A stretch of DNA of 42,311 nt from Dendronalium phyllosphericum CENA369 (GCF_016056275.1 NZ_JAECZA010000030.1:1-42311), one strand, 5' to 3'. Counted from the stretch's first letter, positions 9,802 to 18,120 are shown. Program-made: numbers and translations. Notes: generated by a model from the sequence alone, not told the origin.

Positions 9802-10635
9802 TTAGAATTTTTCAGTAGGGTAGACAATTTCAGCAACTAAAACAGTTCTGTTACCGTACTCAGCTTCTAACTCCTTTTTCACATTTAAATCCCAGGTAAA
9901 GTTATACTCTCGCTCAATTTCAGTCACAACAAAAGGACGAACTTCACCGATTACCGATATTGTCTGACCTTGGTTTATTGTTACTTTGGGTGGTGCTTTT
10001 AATAACACTAGTAAATCTTGCCCGCCAAACAATTGGTTTTTATCTAGCGTTAATAAAATAGGACTGCGAATATTTTCCAGTTTCCCCGTAACTGCAACTT
10101 GATGGTGGTAGTATTGTTCGGGATGTTGCGTTATTTGCTCGGTTTGAGGCGCTAAGGTCAGATATCGAGCAATAATTACAGGCTGATTGATATAATCTTT
10201 ATAATATTCATCTTGGATGTTGAGATTAAACTCTCGCTCAATTTGCGGAATTATCAAATTACGAACCTCACCCGTAACTTGAACTTTGATATCTCGGTCA
10301 AGTGGTAAATCGAAAGGTACACCCGAAGCATTGATAACTACAATGGGTTTGCCGTTAAAAAATCTGGCATCGCTGACAGTAAAGGAACTCAAACCAATTT
10401 TCTGAATCGCTCTACTTCTAATGGTTACAGATTTACCAATAAATTCGTCTGCGTTGCGAGCAATTTTAGATGGCTTAGGGAAAGTTGCCTTTGCATCAAA
10501 ATAGCTACAGCTTCTCACTAGCATAGCGATCGCTATCAAAATAATGAATACCCCTAGATAACTAAGTATCTGTGATAACTCTTGGCTGGGGGAATTGCCA
10601 TTACCCTTATTCTTATTCGTCTTGAGGCTATTCAC
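9802..10635 (-). CDS. Membrane-anchored protein with two similar beta-rich (OB-like) repeats
   Basis: A 277-residue protein of unknown function. Residues about 20-45 form one hydrophobic segment (YLGVFIILIAIAMLV), so it is probably anchored with the rest outside the cytoplasm. The remainder holds two similar halves. Each has a segment like IGKSVTIRSRAIQKI or YHHQVAVTGKLENI, a strand with IxVxGEVR, then the shared signature IEREFNLN or IEREYNFT, and ends in a PVIIAR or TVLVAEI strand. The pattern suggests duplicated OB-fold-like domains. It follows the small-gene cluster on the same strand with a 63-base gap that contains an 8-bp stem. I know of no assigned function for this family. Confidence 0.75.
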   Translation of the reverse strand: MNSLKTNKNKGNGNSPSQELSQILSYLGVFIILIAIAMLVRSCSYFDAKATFPKPSKIARNADEFIGKSVTIRSRAIQKIGLSSFTVSDARFFNGKPIVVINASGVPFDLPLDRDIKVQVTGEVRNLIIPQIEREFNLNIQDEYYKDYINQPVIIARYLTLAPQTEQITQHPEQYYHHQVAVTGKLENIRSPILLTLDKNQLFGGQDLLVLLKAPPKVTINQGQTISVIGEVRPFVVTEIEREYNFTWDLNVKKELEAEYGNRTVLVAEIVYPTEKF

Positions 10636-10662
10636 TCTAGTAACCGTTTTAAATTTATTAAG

Positions 10663-10684
10663 TACCCTACTGTAGTGTAGGGTA
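10663..10684. other. Small hairpin between two minus-strand genes
   Basis: TACCCTAC at 10663-10670 and GTAGGGTA at 10677-10684 form a perfect 8-bp stem with a TGTAGT loop. It lies just after the stop of the zinc-ribbon gene and before the start of the next gene. It may attenuate or process the transcript; there is no clean T-run. Confidence 0.45.
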
Positions 10685-10698
10685 TTAGCATTATTAAC

Positions 10699-10890
10699 TT
10701 AATGAGTTTCTTGCAAGTCGATTACGTACCCACATTCAATGCAAAAAGCAATTAGTTCTTCAATATTGTCCGGGTCTATAAACATTTGACCATCAGCACA
10801 GTTAGGACACTCACCGTAAAAATCTAAGTTTCCTTGATTGTCATACTCGTCATCGTCGTCAGGGTCAAATAGCTCTTTTTGTTGACTCAT
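10699..10890 (-). CDS. Small acidic zinc-ribbon-like protein
   Basis: A 63-residue protein with an acidic N-terminus (FDPDDDDEYDNQG), then GECPNC and, 26 residues on, FCIECGYVI. The two CxxC knuckles would bind one zinc ion as in a zinc ribbon. Its ATG overlaps the stop of the preceding small gene in the form ATGA, which indicates translational coupling. Function is unknown; a nucleic-acid- or protein-binding adaptor is a reasonable guess from the fold alone. Confidence 0.7.
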   Translation of the reverse strand: MSQQKELFDPDDDDEYDNQGNLDFYGECPNCADGQMFIDPDNIEELIAFCIECGYVIDLQETH

Positions 10891-11027
10891 GGTTTTGCGA
10901 TCGCTTCTTCATGAGTAGGAGGCAACACTTCCTCATCTTCTTCTCCCACACGAAAGCAAACTTTACCATTCCGGCGAACCGTGTACTTGTACCCCAGAAT
11001 GCGAGAACGCCAATCACCTCTAGCCAA
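10887..11027 (-). CDS. Small basic protein, start uncertain, possibly 5'-decayed
   Basis: The open frame encodes GDWRSRILGYKYTVRRNGK, then VCFRVGEEDEEVLPPTHEE, and ends in AIAKP. Its stop overlaps the next gene's ATG (ATGA), which supports it as a real translated gene. The best start in the open frame is TTG at 11027, giving 46 residues. Upstream in the same frame lies ATG at 11093 followed by MSYKYKGFWASIHTV, but a TGA at 11046-11048 separates the two parts. Either the gene starts at TTG, or a 68-residue ancestor has been broken by a nonsense change. No family was recognised. Confidence 0.5.
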   Translation of the reverse strand: MARGDWRSRILGYKYTVRRNGKVCFRVGEEDEEVLPPTHEEAIAKP

Positions 11028-11106
11028 TCTAGATGCATCTGATTCTCACACTGTATGAATACTTGCCCAGAATCCTTTGTATTTGTAGCTCATACAGCTT
11101 TTAGTC

Positions 11107-11433
11107 AGAATTCCCCTTAACGTTCCTTTTCAGCAGGAATAACGCTAGAACGGGATACCCATCTAGCTTTTTCTTCAACTAAAATTTTTACCTTAAGTTG
11201 ATAATTTTTATCTTTTGGAGTTTCATCAACAATTTTAGTTTTAATTTTTCGTTCTAATTTGTAACCCCAATCATCTGTATATTTTTGAAAATAGATAACT
11301 GCTGTTCCAACTAAAATCTTAGGCTTAAAACTTGGTTCGTTATCTATTGCTTCTCTTATTCTTTTTTGCTTCGTGCTTGATGGATAAAAGCAATCTCTTC
11401 TCATAATTCCCTTAACGTCTCATTTTCAAGGAG
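11107..11433. repeat. Imperfect direct repeats flanking the 95-residue gene
   Basis: The segment AATTCCCCTTAACGT near 11108-11123 and AATTCCCTTAACGT near 11405-11418 are followed by similar TTTTCA and AGGA blocks, so about 25 bases match with small differences. The first copy spans the stop codon of the 95-residue gene; the second lies immediately upstream of its start. This fits the residual 3' end of a lost tandem paralogue. Confidence 0.5.
11117..11404 (-). CDS. Small basic hypothetical protein
   Basis: A 95-residue lysine/arginine-rich protein with a beta-strand-like middle (PKILVGTAVIYFQKY) and alternating strands near the end (YQLKVKILVEEK). No family was recognised. It is first of three tiny minus-strand genes, with the next frame 23 to 90 bases downstream depending on its start. 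Its 3' end, including its TAA stop, is repeated imperfectly just upstream of its own start, so it may descend from a tandem duplication. Confidence 0.5.
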   Translation of the reverse strand: MRRDCFYPSSTKQKRIREAIDNEPSFKPKILVGTAVIYFQKYTDDWGYKLERKIKTKIVDETPKDKNYQLKVKILVEEKARWVSRSSVIPAEKER

Positions 11434-11605
11434 TACCATTTGAGTACCGCGATCGCACTCAAAAATCGCTAAAAATCAGCATAAAAATGCTTGCATTGAG
11501 GAGCAAATGAGCAACAAAAGCTCTGCTCAGAGCTGAAAGTACTGATATACCGTTGCTTCGGTATGTTTCTTGGTAGAATATGACAGTTGTATTCTGCCGC
11601 GAACG

Positions 11606-12901
11606 TTGATTGAGCGTTATACCTTGCCCGAAATGGGCGACCTGTGGACTGAATCTTATAAATTAAAAACCTGGCTCCAGGTAGAGATTGCAGTTTGTGA
11701 AGCCCAAGCTGAACTGGGTTACATTCCCTCTGGTGCAGTTGAGGAAATTAAGGCCAAGGCGAATTTTGACCCAAAGCGGGTGCTGGAAATTGAAGCAGAA
11801 GTCCGTCATGATGTCATCGCTTTTTTGACAAATGTCAACGAATATGTAGGTGATGCCGGACGTTATATTCACTTGGGTTTAACTAGCTCGGATGTACTAG
11901 ATACAGCTTTAGCGCTGCAATTAGTTGCTAGTTTGGATGTGTTATCGCAACGCTTGGAAGATTTGATTGAGGCAATTCGCCAAAAAGCACGAGAACATCG
12001 TCAGACAGTGATGATCGGTCGATCGCACGGCATTCACGCCGAACCAATCACCTTTGGTTTTAAATTAGCTGGATGGTTAGCAGAAGTGTTGCGACACCAA
12101 GAACGCTTAAGAATTCTCCATGACACGATTGCTGTGGGGAAGATTTCGGGTGCAGTGGGCACTTATGCCAATATTGAACCCCGCGTAGAAGCGATCGCTT
12201 GCCAAAAACTCGGACTTAAACCCGATACAGCCTCAACACAAGTTATTTCCCGCGATCGCCATGCTGACTACGTGCAGCAATTAGCCTTGGTAGCAGCTTC
12301 CATCGAACGCTTTGCTGTAGAAATTCGCAATCTGCAAAAAACAGACGTTTTAGAAGTTGAAGAGTTCTTCGCTAAAGGTCAAAAAGGTTCCAGTGCCATG
12401 CCGCACAAGCGTAACCCCATTCGTTCGGAACGGCTGACGGGAATGGCACGATTGGTTAGAAGTCATGCTGGTGCAGCCTTAGAAAACGTTGCTCTTTGGC
12501 ACGAACGCGATATTTCTCACAGTTCTGTAGAACGAGTGATTTTGCCCGATGCTTGCATTTTGACTCACTTCATGCTTGTGGAAATAACCGAATTGGTGAA
12601 AAACCTATTGGTTTATCCTGAGAACATGGAACGCAATCTTAACTGCTACGGTGGTGTTGTCTTCAGTCAGAAAGTGCTACTGGCTTTGATAGACAAGGGA
12701 CTAAACCGGGAACAAGCTTATGCGATCGTCCAAGAAAGCGCTCACGCTGCCTGGAACAAGCCAGAAGGTAATTTCCACGCCTTGATTAGTAAAGATTCGC
12801 GTGTCACTCAACATTTGTCACCAGATGAAATTGAGGCGTGTTTTGACCCCCAGCAACATCTGCGACATTTAGAACAGGTTTACCAGAGGCTAAGTATTTA
12901 G
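11606..12901 (+). CDS. purB: Adenylosuccinate lyase
   Basis: Catalyses two fumarate-releasing steps in purine synthesis: SAICAR to AICAR, and adenylosuccinate to AMP. The fumarase/aspartase signature GSSAMPHKRNP is present, with GLTSSDVLDTALALQL and GRSHGIHAEPITFG in the expected order. I chose the TTG at 11606, which gives MIERYTLPEMG and the usual length of about 431 residues. A TTG 12 codons earlier would start inside a plausible -10 element (TAGAAT at 11574). No strong Shine-Dalgarno sequence is visible. The gene is monocistronic in appearance, with repeat-rich non-coding DNA downstream. Confidence 0.95.
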   Translation: MIERYTLPEMGDLWTESYKLKTWLQVEIAVCEAQAELGYIPSGAVEEIKAKANFDPKRVLEIEAEVRHDVIAFLTNVNEYVGDAGRYIHLGLTSSDVLDTALALQLVASLDVLSQRLEDLIEAIRQKAREHRQTVMIGRSHGIHAEPITFGFKLAGWLAEVLRHQERLRILHDTIAVGKISGAVGTYANIEPRVEAIACQKLGLKPDTASTQVISRDRHADYVQQLALVAASIERFAVEIRNLQKTDVLEVEEFFAKGQKGSSAMPHKRNPIRSERLTGMARLVRSHAGAALENVALWHERDISHSSVERVILPDACILTHFMLVEITELVKNLLVYPENMERNLNCYGGVVFSQKVLLALIDKGLNREQAYAIVQESAHAAWNKPEGNFHALISKDSRVTQHLSPDEIEACFDPQQHLRHLEQVYQRLSI

Positions 12902-13443
12902 CTTTAACTAAGCACTGGGAATTAGAGATTACAAAGTCTCTAGTTCCCGATAGTGTGAATAAAAATACAAGTATATAAATGTAGTTATAGCTGGGGACTG
13001 GTGACTGGTGAGACAGCGCTGCGGGAGGGTTTCCCTCCGGAGCCACTTGCGTGGGCGGGTTTCCCTACTTGAGCAAAGTGGCATCAGGCGACTGCGTTAG
13101 CGCCAGCGGTAGCGAGGAACGAGCGTCACCCCAAGGGTGATACCATTTCACGAAAAATTTGATACAGATGTAAACTCTAAAAGCTTTGCTGCACCTGATT
13201 TTTTTAATTGCGAATTGCGAATTGGTATGACTGGGTGAAAAGTCTTTTTGTGTCTAGGTTTGATTGTCTGTTGATGTCCTAACACTACTGGCGACGGCTA
13301 TAAATTTAAAATCCTATTAAAGATACTAAAAATATTCAGTATTGCCTTCTCTAAAACTGTTAGTTGGGTGCTGCGATTCTCACTAACGATGGGTAGTATA
13401 AATAACAAATATTTGCTTATATAGTAGCGCTGAGAGTGCCCTG
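12902..13443. other. Repeat-rich intergenic region
   Basis: No supported gene. It contains heptamer-like GGGGACTGGTGACTGG near 12993, a GC-rich block from about 13010 to 13140 with local stems such as GGGAGGG-TTT-CCCTCC and a GGCGACTGCGTTAGCGCC motif, an AT-rich spacer, and a dispersed repeat at 13230-13302. The GC-rich block resembles the palindromic intergenic elements common in Nostocales. Confidence 0.6.
13230..13302 (+). repeat. Dispersed 73-bp repeat, copy 1
   Basis: This stretch, beginning ACTGGGTGAAAAGTC and ending GGCGACGGCTATA, matches the reverse complement of 30737-30810 with about six substitutions and one 1-base indel. Shared internal blocks include TTTTTGTGTCTAGGTTT and AACACTACTGGCGAC. 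Both copies lie between genes. Confidence 0.85.
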
Positions 13444-13995
13444 ATGATTGAAATCCTGGCAACACTTTCTGCTTCTGCCGCAGCAGGAATGAGAATAGGC
13501 ATACCTTTATTGATAATTGGATTGTTGCAGGGCAGTAACTTATGGTCACAAGTTCCAATCTTATCTCACATTTCTTCACCGATCTTGTTAGGCTGTCTTA
13601 CTACCTGGTCGTTAATCGAACTACTTGCCTCAAAAAAGTTGTGGGGACAAAGAGTAGTACAACTAGTTCAGTTATTACTGTCTCCCCTTGTAGGCGCAAT
13701 TATGGGGCTAGCTGTAGCTTCGGCCACTGCAACACCAGACTGGCTGATTGCTTTAATTGGGGGTTTATTAGCTTTAGTACTCCAGCTCGTGCAAGTTGGT
13801 TGGTTCTATCGTTTGCGTGGCTTACCCTTGTGGGCAGTTTTTCTTCAAGATACCTTGTGTATTGCTCTGGTGCTGTTTGCTTTTGATGCTCCCAAGCAAG
13901 GAGGATTAATTGCGATGATTCTCCTCTGGCTAGCAGTGCGTAGCGCTAAACAGTGGTATGACTGGTATCGGTGGGGACAAAGGACTAGGGCTTAG
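13444..13995 (+). CDS. DUF4126 family membrane protein
   Basis: A 183-residue, very hydrophobic protein with about five predicted membrane segments, starting MIEILATLSASAAAGMRIG. The glycine/alanine-rich helices and the WSLIELLASKK segment fit DUF4126. Function is unknown. The last residues (RTRA) and the stop are read from the heptamer repeat that fills the following gap, so the natural C-terminus may have been reshaped by it. It converges with hemH. Confidence 0.75.
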   Translation: MIEILATLSASAAAGMRIGIPLLIIGLLQGSNLWSQVPILSHISSPILLGCLTTWSLIELLASKKLWGQRVVQLVQLLLSPLVGAIMGLAVASATATPDWLIALIGGLLALVLQLVQVGWFYRLRGLPLWAVFLQDTLCIALVLFAFDAPKQGGLIAMILLWLAVRSAKQWYDWYRWGQRTRA

Positions 13996-14116
13996 GGACT
14001 GGGAACTGGGGACTGGGGACTAGAAAATGAGATTAAAGGGTAAAGGGCAAAGAGATAGTTCTTACCTTTTCCTAATCCCCAATACCTAATCCCTAATCCC
14101 CAGTACCCAGTACCCA
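13996..14116. repeat. Heptamer-type repeats between convergent genes
   Basis: The left part repeats GGGACTG-like units (GGGAACTGGGGACTGGGGAC); the right part repeats the complementary class (CCCTAATCCCCAGTACCCAG). The two halves can pair with each other across a 40-base AT-rich centre. Such sequences correspond to the short tandemly repeated sequences described in heterocystous cyanobacteria. They may act as a two-way transcription end here. Confidence 0.75.
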
Positions 14117-15283
14117 CTACTGCAAAAGACCTATCATGTGCAGTAGACCGCGACCGGTAACTAGCTCAATGATTAAAGCAATAAAGCCTAGCATAGCAAT
14201 CCGACCGTTCCAAACTTCGGCGCTAGTTGTCAGCCCCCATTCCCAGCGCTCTTGAGGATACATCTTCACCCTTTTTTTCATTTGGGCGGCTTGCGAAAGT
14301 TTGAAACTAGGTTCTTTCAGCGCGTCTATTACTAAGTCTGCCAGTGCTTTAATAAATACCGGATGGGTATTGGGAGCTGGTACGCGACGGAAGTTGTGAA
14401 TTCCCGCTTCTTCAGCGATTTCTCGATACTCAATATCGATTTCTTGTAGTGTCTCAATGTGTTCTGAGACAAAACTGATGGGTACGACAACTAAATCTTT
14501 GATACCTTGTGCGCCTAGTTCTTTCAGCGCATCTTCAGTATAAGGTTGCAGCCATTCTACTGGCCCTACGCGACTTTGATAAGCTAAGGTGTAGGAATTA
14601 GGGCGATTGAGGGTCTGCATAATCAAGGCAGTACAGTCCTCAATTTCTTGTTGGTAAGGATCGCCAGCTTCTTCAACGTAGCTTTTTGGAACGCCATGAG
14701 CGCTGAAGAAAATATGGACTTCATTAGAGTCGGGAAATTGATCTAGCTCTTGGGCAATGAGTTCTGCCATTGCTTGTAGGTAACTCGGTTGTTTGTACCA
14801 AGAGGGAATGACAGTGTATTCAAGGCGTTGCAGTTTTGGGTCTTCTTGCCACAGTTTTTCTAATAAGCGGAAGCTAGAACCACTAGTACTGATGGAAAAT
14901 TGAGGGTACAGTGGTAAAATTACCAACTTCTCGATATTATCTTGAGTAAGTTGAGCGATCGCTTCTTCGGTATAAGGATGCCAATAACGCATTCCCACAT
15001 AAATATTAGCTTCTTGCCCGGAATAACCTAATTGCTCTTTAAGGGCTTCACCTTGAGCTTCTGTGATCCGCCGCAGTGGGGAACCGCCACCAATTTGTTT
15101 ATAGTTTTCTTGAGATGTTCTGGTTCGTCGGGAGGCAATGAACCAAGCTAGGGGTTTTTGCAACCAGCGAAACGGTAGGCGAATAATTTCCGGATCGGAA
15201 AATAAGTTATACAAAAACGGCCCGACATCCTCTAATTTGTCAGGTCCTCCCAGATTGAGTAATAAAACGCCTACACGACCCAT
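14117..15283 (-). CDS. hemH: Ferrochelatase with C-terminal CAB/LHC-like domain
   Basis: Inserts ferrous iron into protoporphyrin IX, the last step of haem synthesis. The 388-residue protein starts [19 protein letters not shown] and contains [19 protein letters not shown] with the expected histidine, [13 protein letters not shown] and the [16 protein letters not shown] region. After about residue 325 comes a linker and a single-helix chlorophyll a/b-binding-like tail with [12 protein letters not shown], typical of cyanobacterial and plastid enzymes. The tail implies thylakoid association and possible pigment binding. The gene is divergent from the following methyltransferase, with a 98-base spacer. 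Confidence 0.96.
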   Translation of the reverse strand: MGRVGVLLLNLGGPDKLEDVGPFLYNLFSDPEIIRLPFRWLQKPLAWFIASRRTRTSQENYKQIGGGSPLRRITEAQGEALKEQLGYSGQEANIYVGMRYWHPYTEEAIAQLTQDNIEKLVILPLYPQFSISTSGSSFRLLEKLWQEDPKLQRLEYTVIPSWYKQPSYLQAMAELIAQELDQFPDSNEVHIFFSAHGVPKSYVEEAGDPYQQEIEDCTALIMQTLNRPNSYTLAYQSRVGPVEWLQPYTEDALKELGAQGIKDLVVVPISFVSEHIETLQEIDIEYREIAEEAGIHNFRRVPAPNTHPVFIKALADLVIDALKEPSFKLSQAAQMKKRVKMYPQERWEWGLTTSAEVWNGRIAMLGFIALIIELVTGRGLLHMIGLLQ

Positions 15284-15381
15284 AGCAGTTACTTTCCCCC
15301 AACCTTTTCAGATTTTTTACTAATGTTAACAATATATCTCTAATTATTAAATATATAAGGTTAATCATCAGGAAAGATATA

Positions 15382-16005
15382 ATGGCAACAATTTTAAGAG
15401 ATTGGAGTTACCGCTATCAATGGCTTTACGATGGAATATCACGTTTAGCGGCTTTCAGTGTAGGCGGTGAAGCGCGTTTTCGACAACTCGCTTTGCAAGG
15501 CTTAACAATTAACTCAGATAATCAGGTATTAGATTTATGCTGCGGTAGCGGTCAATCGACACAATTCTTAGTAAAATCTTCACAAAACGTAACAGGATTG
15601 GATGCTTCACCATTGTCTTTGCGACGGGCACAGCAGAATGTTCCTGAAGCTGCATATGTAGAAGCTTTTGCGGAAAAGATGCCGTTTGCAGATAATTTAT
15701 TTGACGTAGTGCATACCAGCGTTGCACTGCACGAGATGCAGTCCGAGCAGTTGCAAAAAATTATTAATGAAGTTTATCGGGTACTGAAACCGGGAGGAAT
15801 GTTTACACTGGTTGATTTTCATGCTCCGACTAATCCGATATTTTGGCCTGGGGTATCGCTATTTTTGCTGTTGTTTGAGACACAAACAGCTTGGCAGTTA
15901 CTGAAGACTGATTTACCCAATCTATTAACTCAAATTGGGTTTAAGGTAGGCAAGCCAACTTTGTATGCAGGTGGCAGTTTGCAAGTGATACAGGCAAGGA
16001 AATGA
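15382..16005 (+). CDS. Class I SAM-dependent methyltransferase
   Basis: A 207-residue methyltransferase. Motif I is VLDLCCGSGQSTQFL (residues about 50-64), followed by the acidic GLDASPLSL loop, FDVVHTSVALHE and VLKPGGMFTLVDF, giving the standard order of the fold. It resembles the UbiE/Methyltransf_11 group, but the substrate cannot be told. The last codons (QARK, stop) lie in an 18-bp sequence repeated perfectly 600 bases downstream, beyond the toxin-antitoxin pair. Confidence 0.88.
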   Translation: MATILRDWSYRYQWLYDGISRLAAFSVGGEARFRQLALQGLTINSDNQVLDLCCGSGQSTQFLVKSSQNVTGLDASPLSLRRAQQNVPEAAYVEAFAEKMPFADNLFDVVHTSVALHEMQSEQLQKIINEVYRVLKPGGMFTLVDFHAPTNPIFWPGVSLFLLLFETQTAWQLLKTDLPNLLTQIGFKVGKPTLYAGGSLQVIQARK

Positions 16006-16101
16006 ACTGCGAGCGTGGTGACAGAAATAACTTGCACCAAAAGCTAAAATTGAAGAAATTTGTGAATTAAATCCGACTCACTGCTTGAGGAAGGCTAAAT
16101 T

Positions 16102-16293
16102 ATGACAGATATTACTGTAAAGTACCAAGTCTTAAAGGCAGTAGAAGAAATGCCTCAGGATGTTACTTTTGAGCAAGTAATGGAACATCTTTATTTCTTG
16201 TACAAAGTCGATCGAGGTTTAAAGCAAGTCAAGGCTGGTAATACCATCTCACATGCAGAAGCCAAAAAGCAGATTAAGACATGGCAAGAGTAA
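16102..16293 (+). CDS. Antitoxin of a ParE/RelE-type module
   Basis: A 63-residue protein with a FEQVMEHLYFLYKVDRGL helix and a C-terminal ISHAEAKKQIKTW segment, as in small antitoxins paired with ParE/RelE toxins. A GAGGA ribosome-binding site lies about 10 bases before the ATG. The end overlaps the toxin start by 13 bases, which fits a coupled operon in which the antitoxin is made first. It would neutralise the toxin and perhaps repress the operon. Confidence 0.8.
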   Translation: MTDITVKYQVLKAVEEMPQDVTFEQVMEHLYFLYKVDRGLKQVKAGNTISHAEAKKQIKTWQE

Positions 16294-16565
16294 GCTGGAC
16301 TAGTGAAGCTTTAACTGATTTAGAAGCAATTGGCGATTTTATTGCACGGGATGCACCCAGTTTTACCCAGATATTTGTAGATAGAGTATTTCAATCTGTG
16401 GAACGTCTAGAACAGTTTCCGCGCTCAGGGCGTGTAGTACCTGAAATTGCTCAAGAGAATCTTCGAGAGGTTGTGTTTGGTAGTTACCGAATTGTATATT
16501 TAGTAAGTGGTGATGAAGTAAATATCTTAACTGTGTTTCATTCTTCAAAGCAGCTTCAGCTTTAA
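16281..16565 (+). CDS. ParE/RelE superfamily toxin
   Basis: A 94-residue type II toxin. It has the family pattern WTSEALTDLEAIGDFIA, ERLEQFPRSGRVVPE, LREVVFGSYRIVY and ILTVFHSSKQL. Known relatives act on ribosomes (RelE) or gyrase (ParE); the sequence alone does not decide which. Length is normal and the frame intact, so it is probably active. It overlaps the antitoxin gene. Confidence 0.88.
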   Translation: MARVSWTSEALTDLEAIGDFIARDAPSFTQIFVDRVFQSVERLEQFPRSGRVVPEIAQENLREVVFGSYRIVYLVSGDEVNILTVFHSSKQLQL

Positions 16566-16686
16566 TCAGAGATTATTTTTGAGTGTAGCGATCGCCTTGA
16601 TATACAGGCAAGGAAATGAACCACAGATAACGCTAGGGTAGCAAAAGCAGCTAAGATTGCGGTAAATTAATAAACAAACCGTAGTA

Positions 16687-16712
16687 TCACTCGTGCAATA
16701 CTGCACGAGTGA
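16687..16712. other. Perfect 11-bp palindromic hairpin
   Basis: TCACTCGTGCA, loop ATAC, TGCACGAGTGA. The arms are exact. It lies between the toxin-antitoxin pair and the dienelactone-hydrolase-like gene. No immediate T-run follows, so it could be a protein-binding operator, a weak terminator for the upstream operon or part of a small element. Confidence 0.6.
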
Positions 16713-16825
16713 CAGACAATCGGGTTTTAGTCAATACCAAGAAAAATTTGCCCTTACTACGTAAAGGTAGGTTAAGTAATTATCCACAACTGTAGGCAAT
16801 TTTTCTCAAACGATCGCAAAAGACG

Positions 16826-17656
16826 ATGAAAGAAATAACACGCCGCAAATTTATTGCAACTGCCACTATCGCAACGGGTTTTGCCCTCGCAGTGCAACCT
16901 ATTTCTGCACAAGTCATCTCCACCGATGCTAAAGGGTTAGTAGCCGGTGCAATAAAAATCCCCGTCAAAGATGGTGAAATTCCTGCCTACAGGGCAGTAC
17001 CAGCAACTGGTAAAAATTTTCCAATCGTGTTGGTAATTCAAGAAATCTTTGGCGTACACGAACACATTCAGGATATCACTCGTCGTTTTGCCAAGTTGGG
17101 GTATTTAGCGATCGCTCCGGAATTGTTCGTGCGACAAGGCGATGTCTCCAAGTTAAGCAGTATCGACGAAATTCGCCCCATTGTAGCTAAGGTTCCAGAT
17201 GCCCAAGTGCTATCCGATCTTGATGCCACTGTAAATTGGGCTGTGAAGTCAGCTAAGGGCAATGCAGATAAGTTGGCGATTACTGGCTTCTGCTGGGGCG
17301 GTCGCATTACTTGGCTGTACGCTGCACATAATCCCAAAGTCAAGGCAGGCGTGGCGTGGTACGGGCGACTGGTAGGCGATACTAGCGAACTGACACCTAA
17401 ACATCCCGTTGATATTGCATCTGCCCTCACAGTTCCGGTTCTCGGACTCTACGGCGGTAAGGATACGAGCATTCCCCTAGATACAGTCAAACAGATGCGC
17501 GATCGCCTTAAGGAAAGCAGCAGTAAATCCAAAATCATTGTTTATCCTAATGCACCCCACGCTTTTTTTGCTGATTATCGCCCCTCCTACCGCGAGAAAG
17601 AAGCTAAAGATGGCTGGCATCGCCTCCAAGCATGGTTTAAGCAGTATGGAGTTTAA
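16826..17656 (+). CDS. Secreted dienelactone-hydrolase-family protein
   Basis: A 276-residue alpha/beta hydrolase. The N-terminus [18 protein letters not shown] is a twin-arginine-like signal peptide ending near SAQ (residue 29), so export is likely. The hydrolase domain shows [18 protein letters not shown], the nucleophile motif GFCWGG with Cys, the acid YGGKDTSIP and the His in PNAPHAFF, giving the Cys-Asp-His triad of dienelactone hydrolases. The natural substrate is not known. A strong terminator follows at 17730. Confidence 0.88.
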   Translation: MKEITRRKFIATATIATGFALAVQPISAQVISTDAKGLVAGAIKIPVKDGEIPAYRAVPATGKNFPIVLVIQEIFGVHEHIQDITRRFAKLGYLAIAPELFVRQGDVSKLSSIDEIRPIVAKVPDAQVLSDLDATVNWAVKSAKGNADKLAITGFCWGGRITWLYAAHNPKVKAGVAWYGRLVGDTSELTPKHPVDIASALTVPVLGLYGGKDTSIPLDTVKQMRDRLKESSSKSKIIVYPNAPHAFFADYRPSYREKEAKDGWHRLQAWFKQYGV

Positions 17657-17729
17657 CTCACTTCTAAATCTTGTACCTTGCTGCTTCCTGTCTTTTGAGT
17701 TCAATCAATTGAAAAATGTTGTAAAAAAG

Positions 17730-17758
17730 CCCCAGAACTTATCAAGTCTGGGGTTTTT
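17730..17758 (+). terminator. Rho-independent terminator after the hydrolase gene
   Basis: CCCCAG with ACTT pairs with AAGT and CTGGGG, with one bulged A and a three-base loop, followed by TTTTT. It sits 73 bases beyond the hydrolase stop on the same strand. Confidence 0.85.
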
Positions 17759-18120
17759 CCTCTTGAACCACCATTTTATTTTTAACTTAAAAATATTTGC
17801 CCAATCTTAATGATATAGACCTAATTTTCTTGATTATGTCTAATTTAGTTGTTATATAAATCACTATCTCAATATTAAAATTAGCTATCCTTAATCAACT
17901 AAAGTTGATAAAATCTCTAAAACTGATTCTCAACAATAGAGAAATTTACATACTTTTTAGGTAGCTTAGTATTTAACTAACAAGACTTAACTCCTGATTT
18001 TATGTCTAAAGACTTAATTTTCAATACTTGTATTTTTAAATTTGTTCGTCAAAAATAAAGATAGCCTCTAAAGAAATAGTAGGCATTCTTTGTAATAACC
18101 TAACCTTATCCAATGTCATG

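Larger units (their letters stand above)
15990..16621. repeat. 18-bp perfect direct repeats enclosing the toxin-antitoxin pair
   Basis: ACAGGCAAGGAAATGAAC occurs at 15990-16007, where it encodes the final codons and stop of the methyltransferase, and again at 16604-16621. A short TGATA block precedes both copies, with a 2-base offset. The 596 bases between the two copies hold the complete toxin-antitoxin module. The layout resembles insertion with duplication of a gene's 3' end. Confidence 0.85.

Noticed and set aside
11570-11605. Longer start for purB at TTG 11570
   Set aside because: The family starts at MIERYTLP; the upstream TTG overlaps a plausible -10 element and adds residues not typical of the family.
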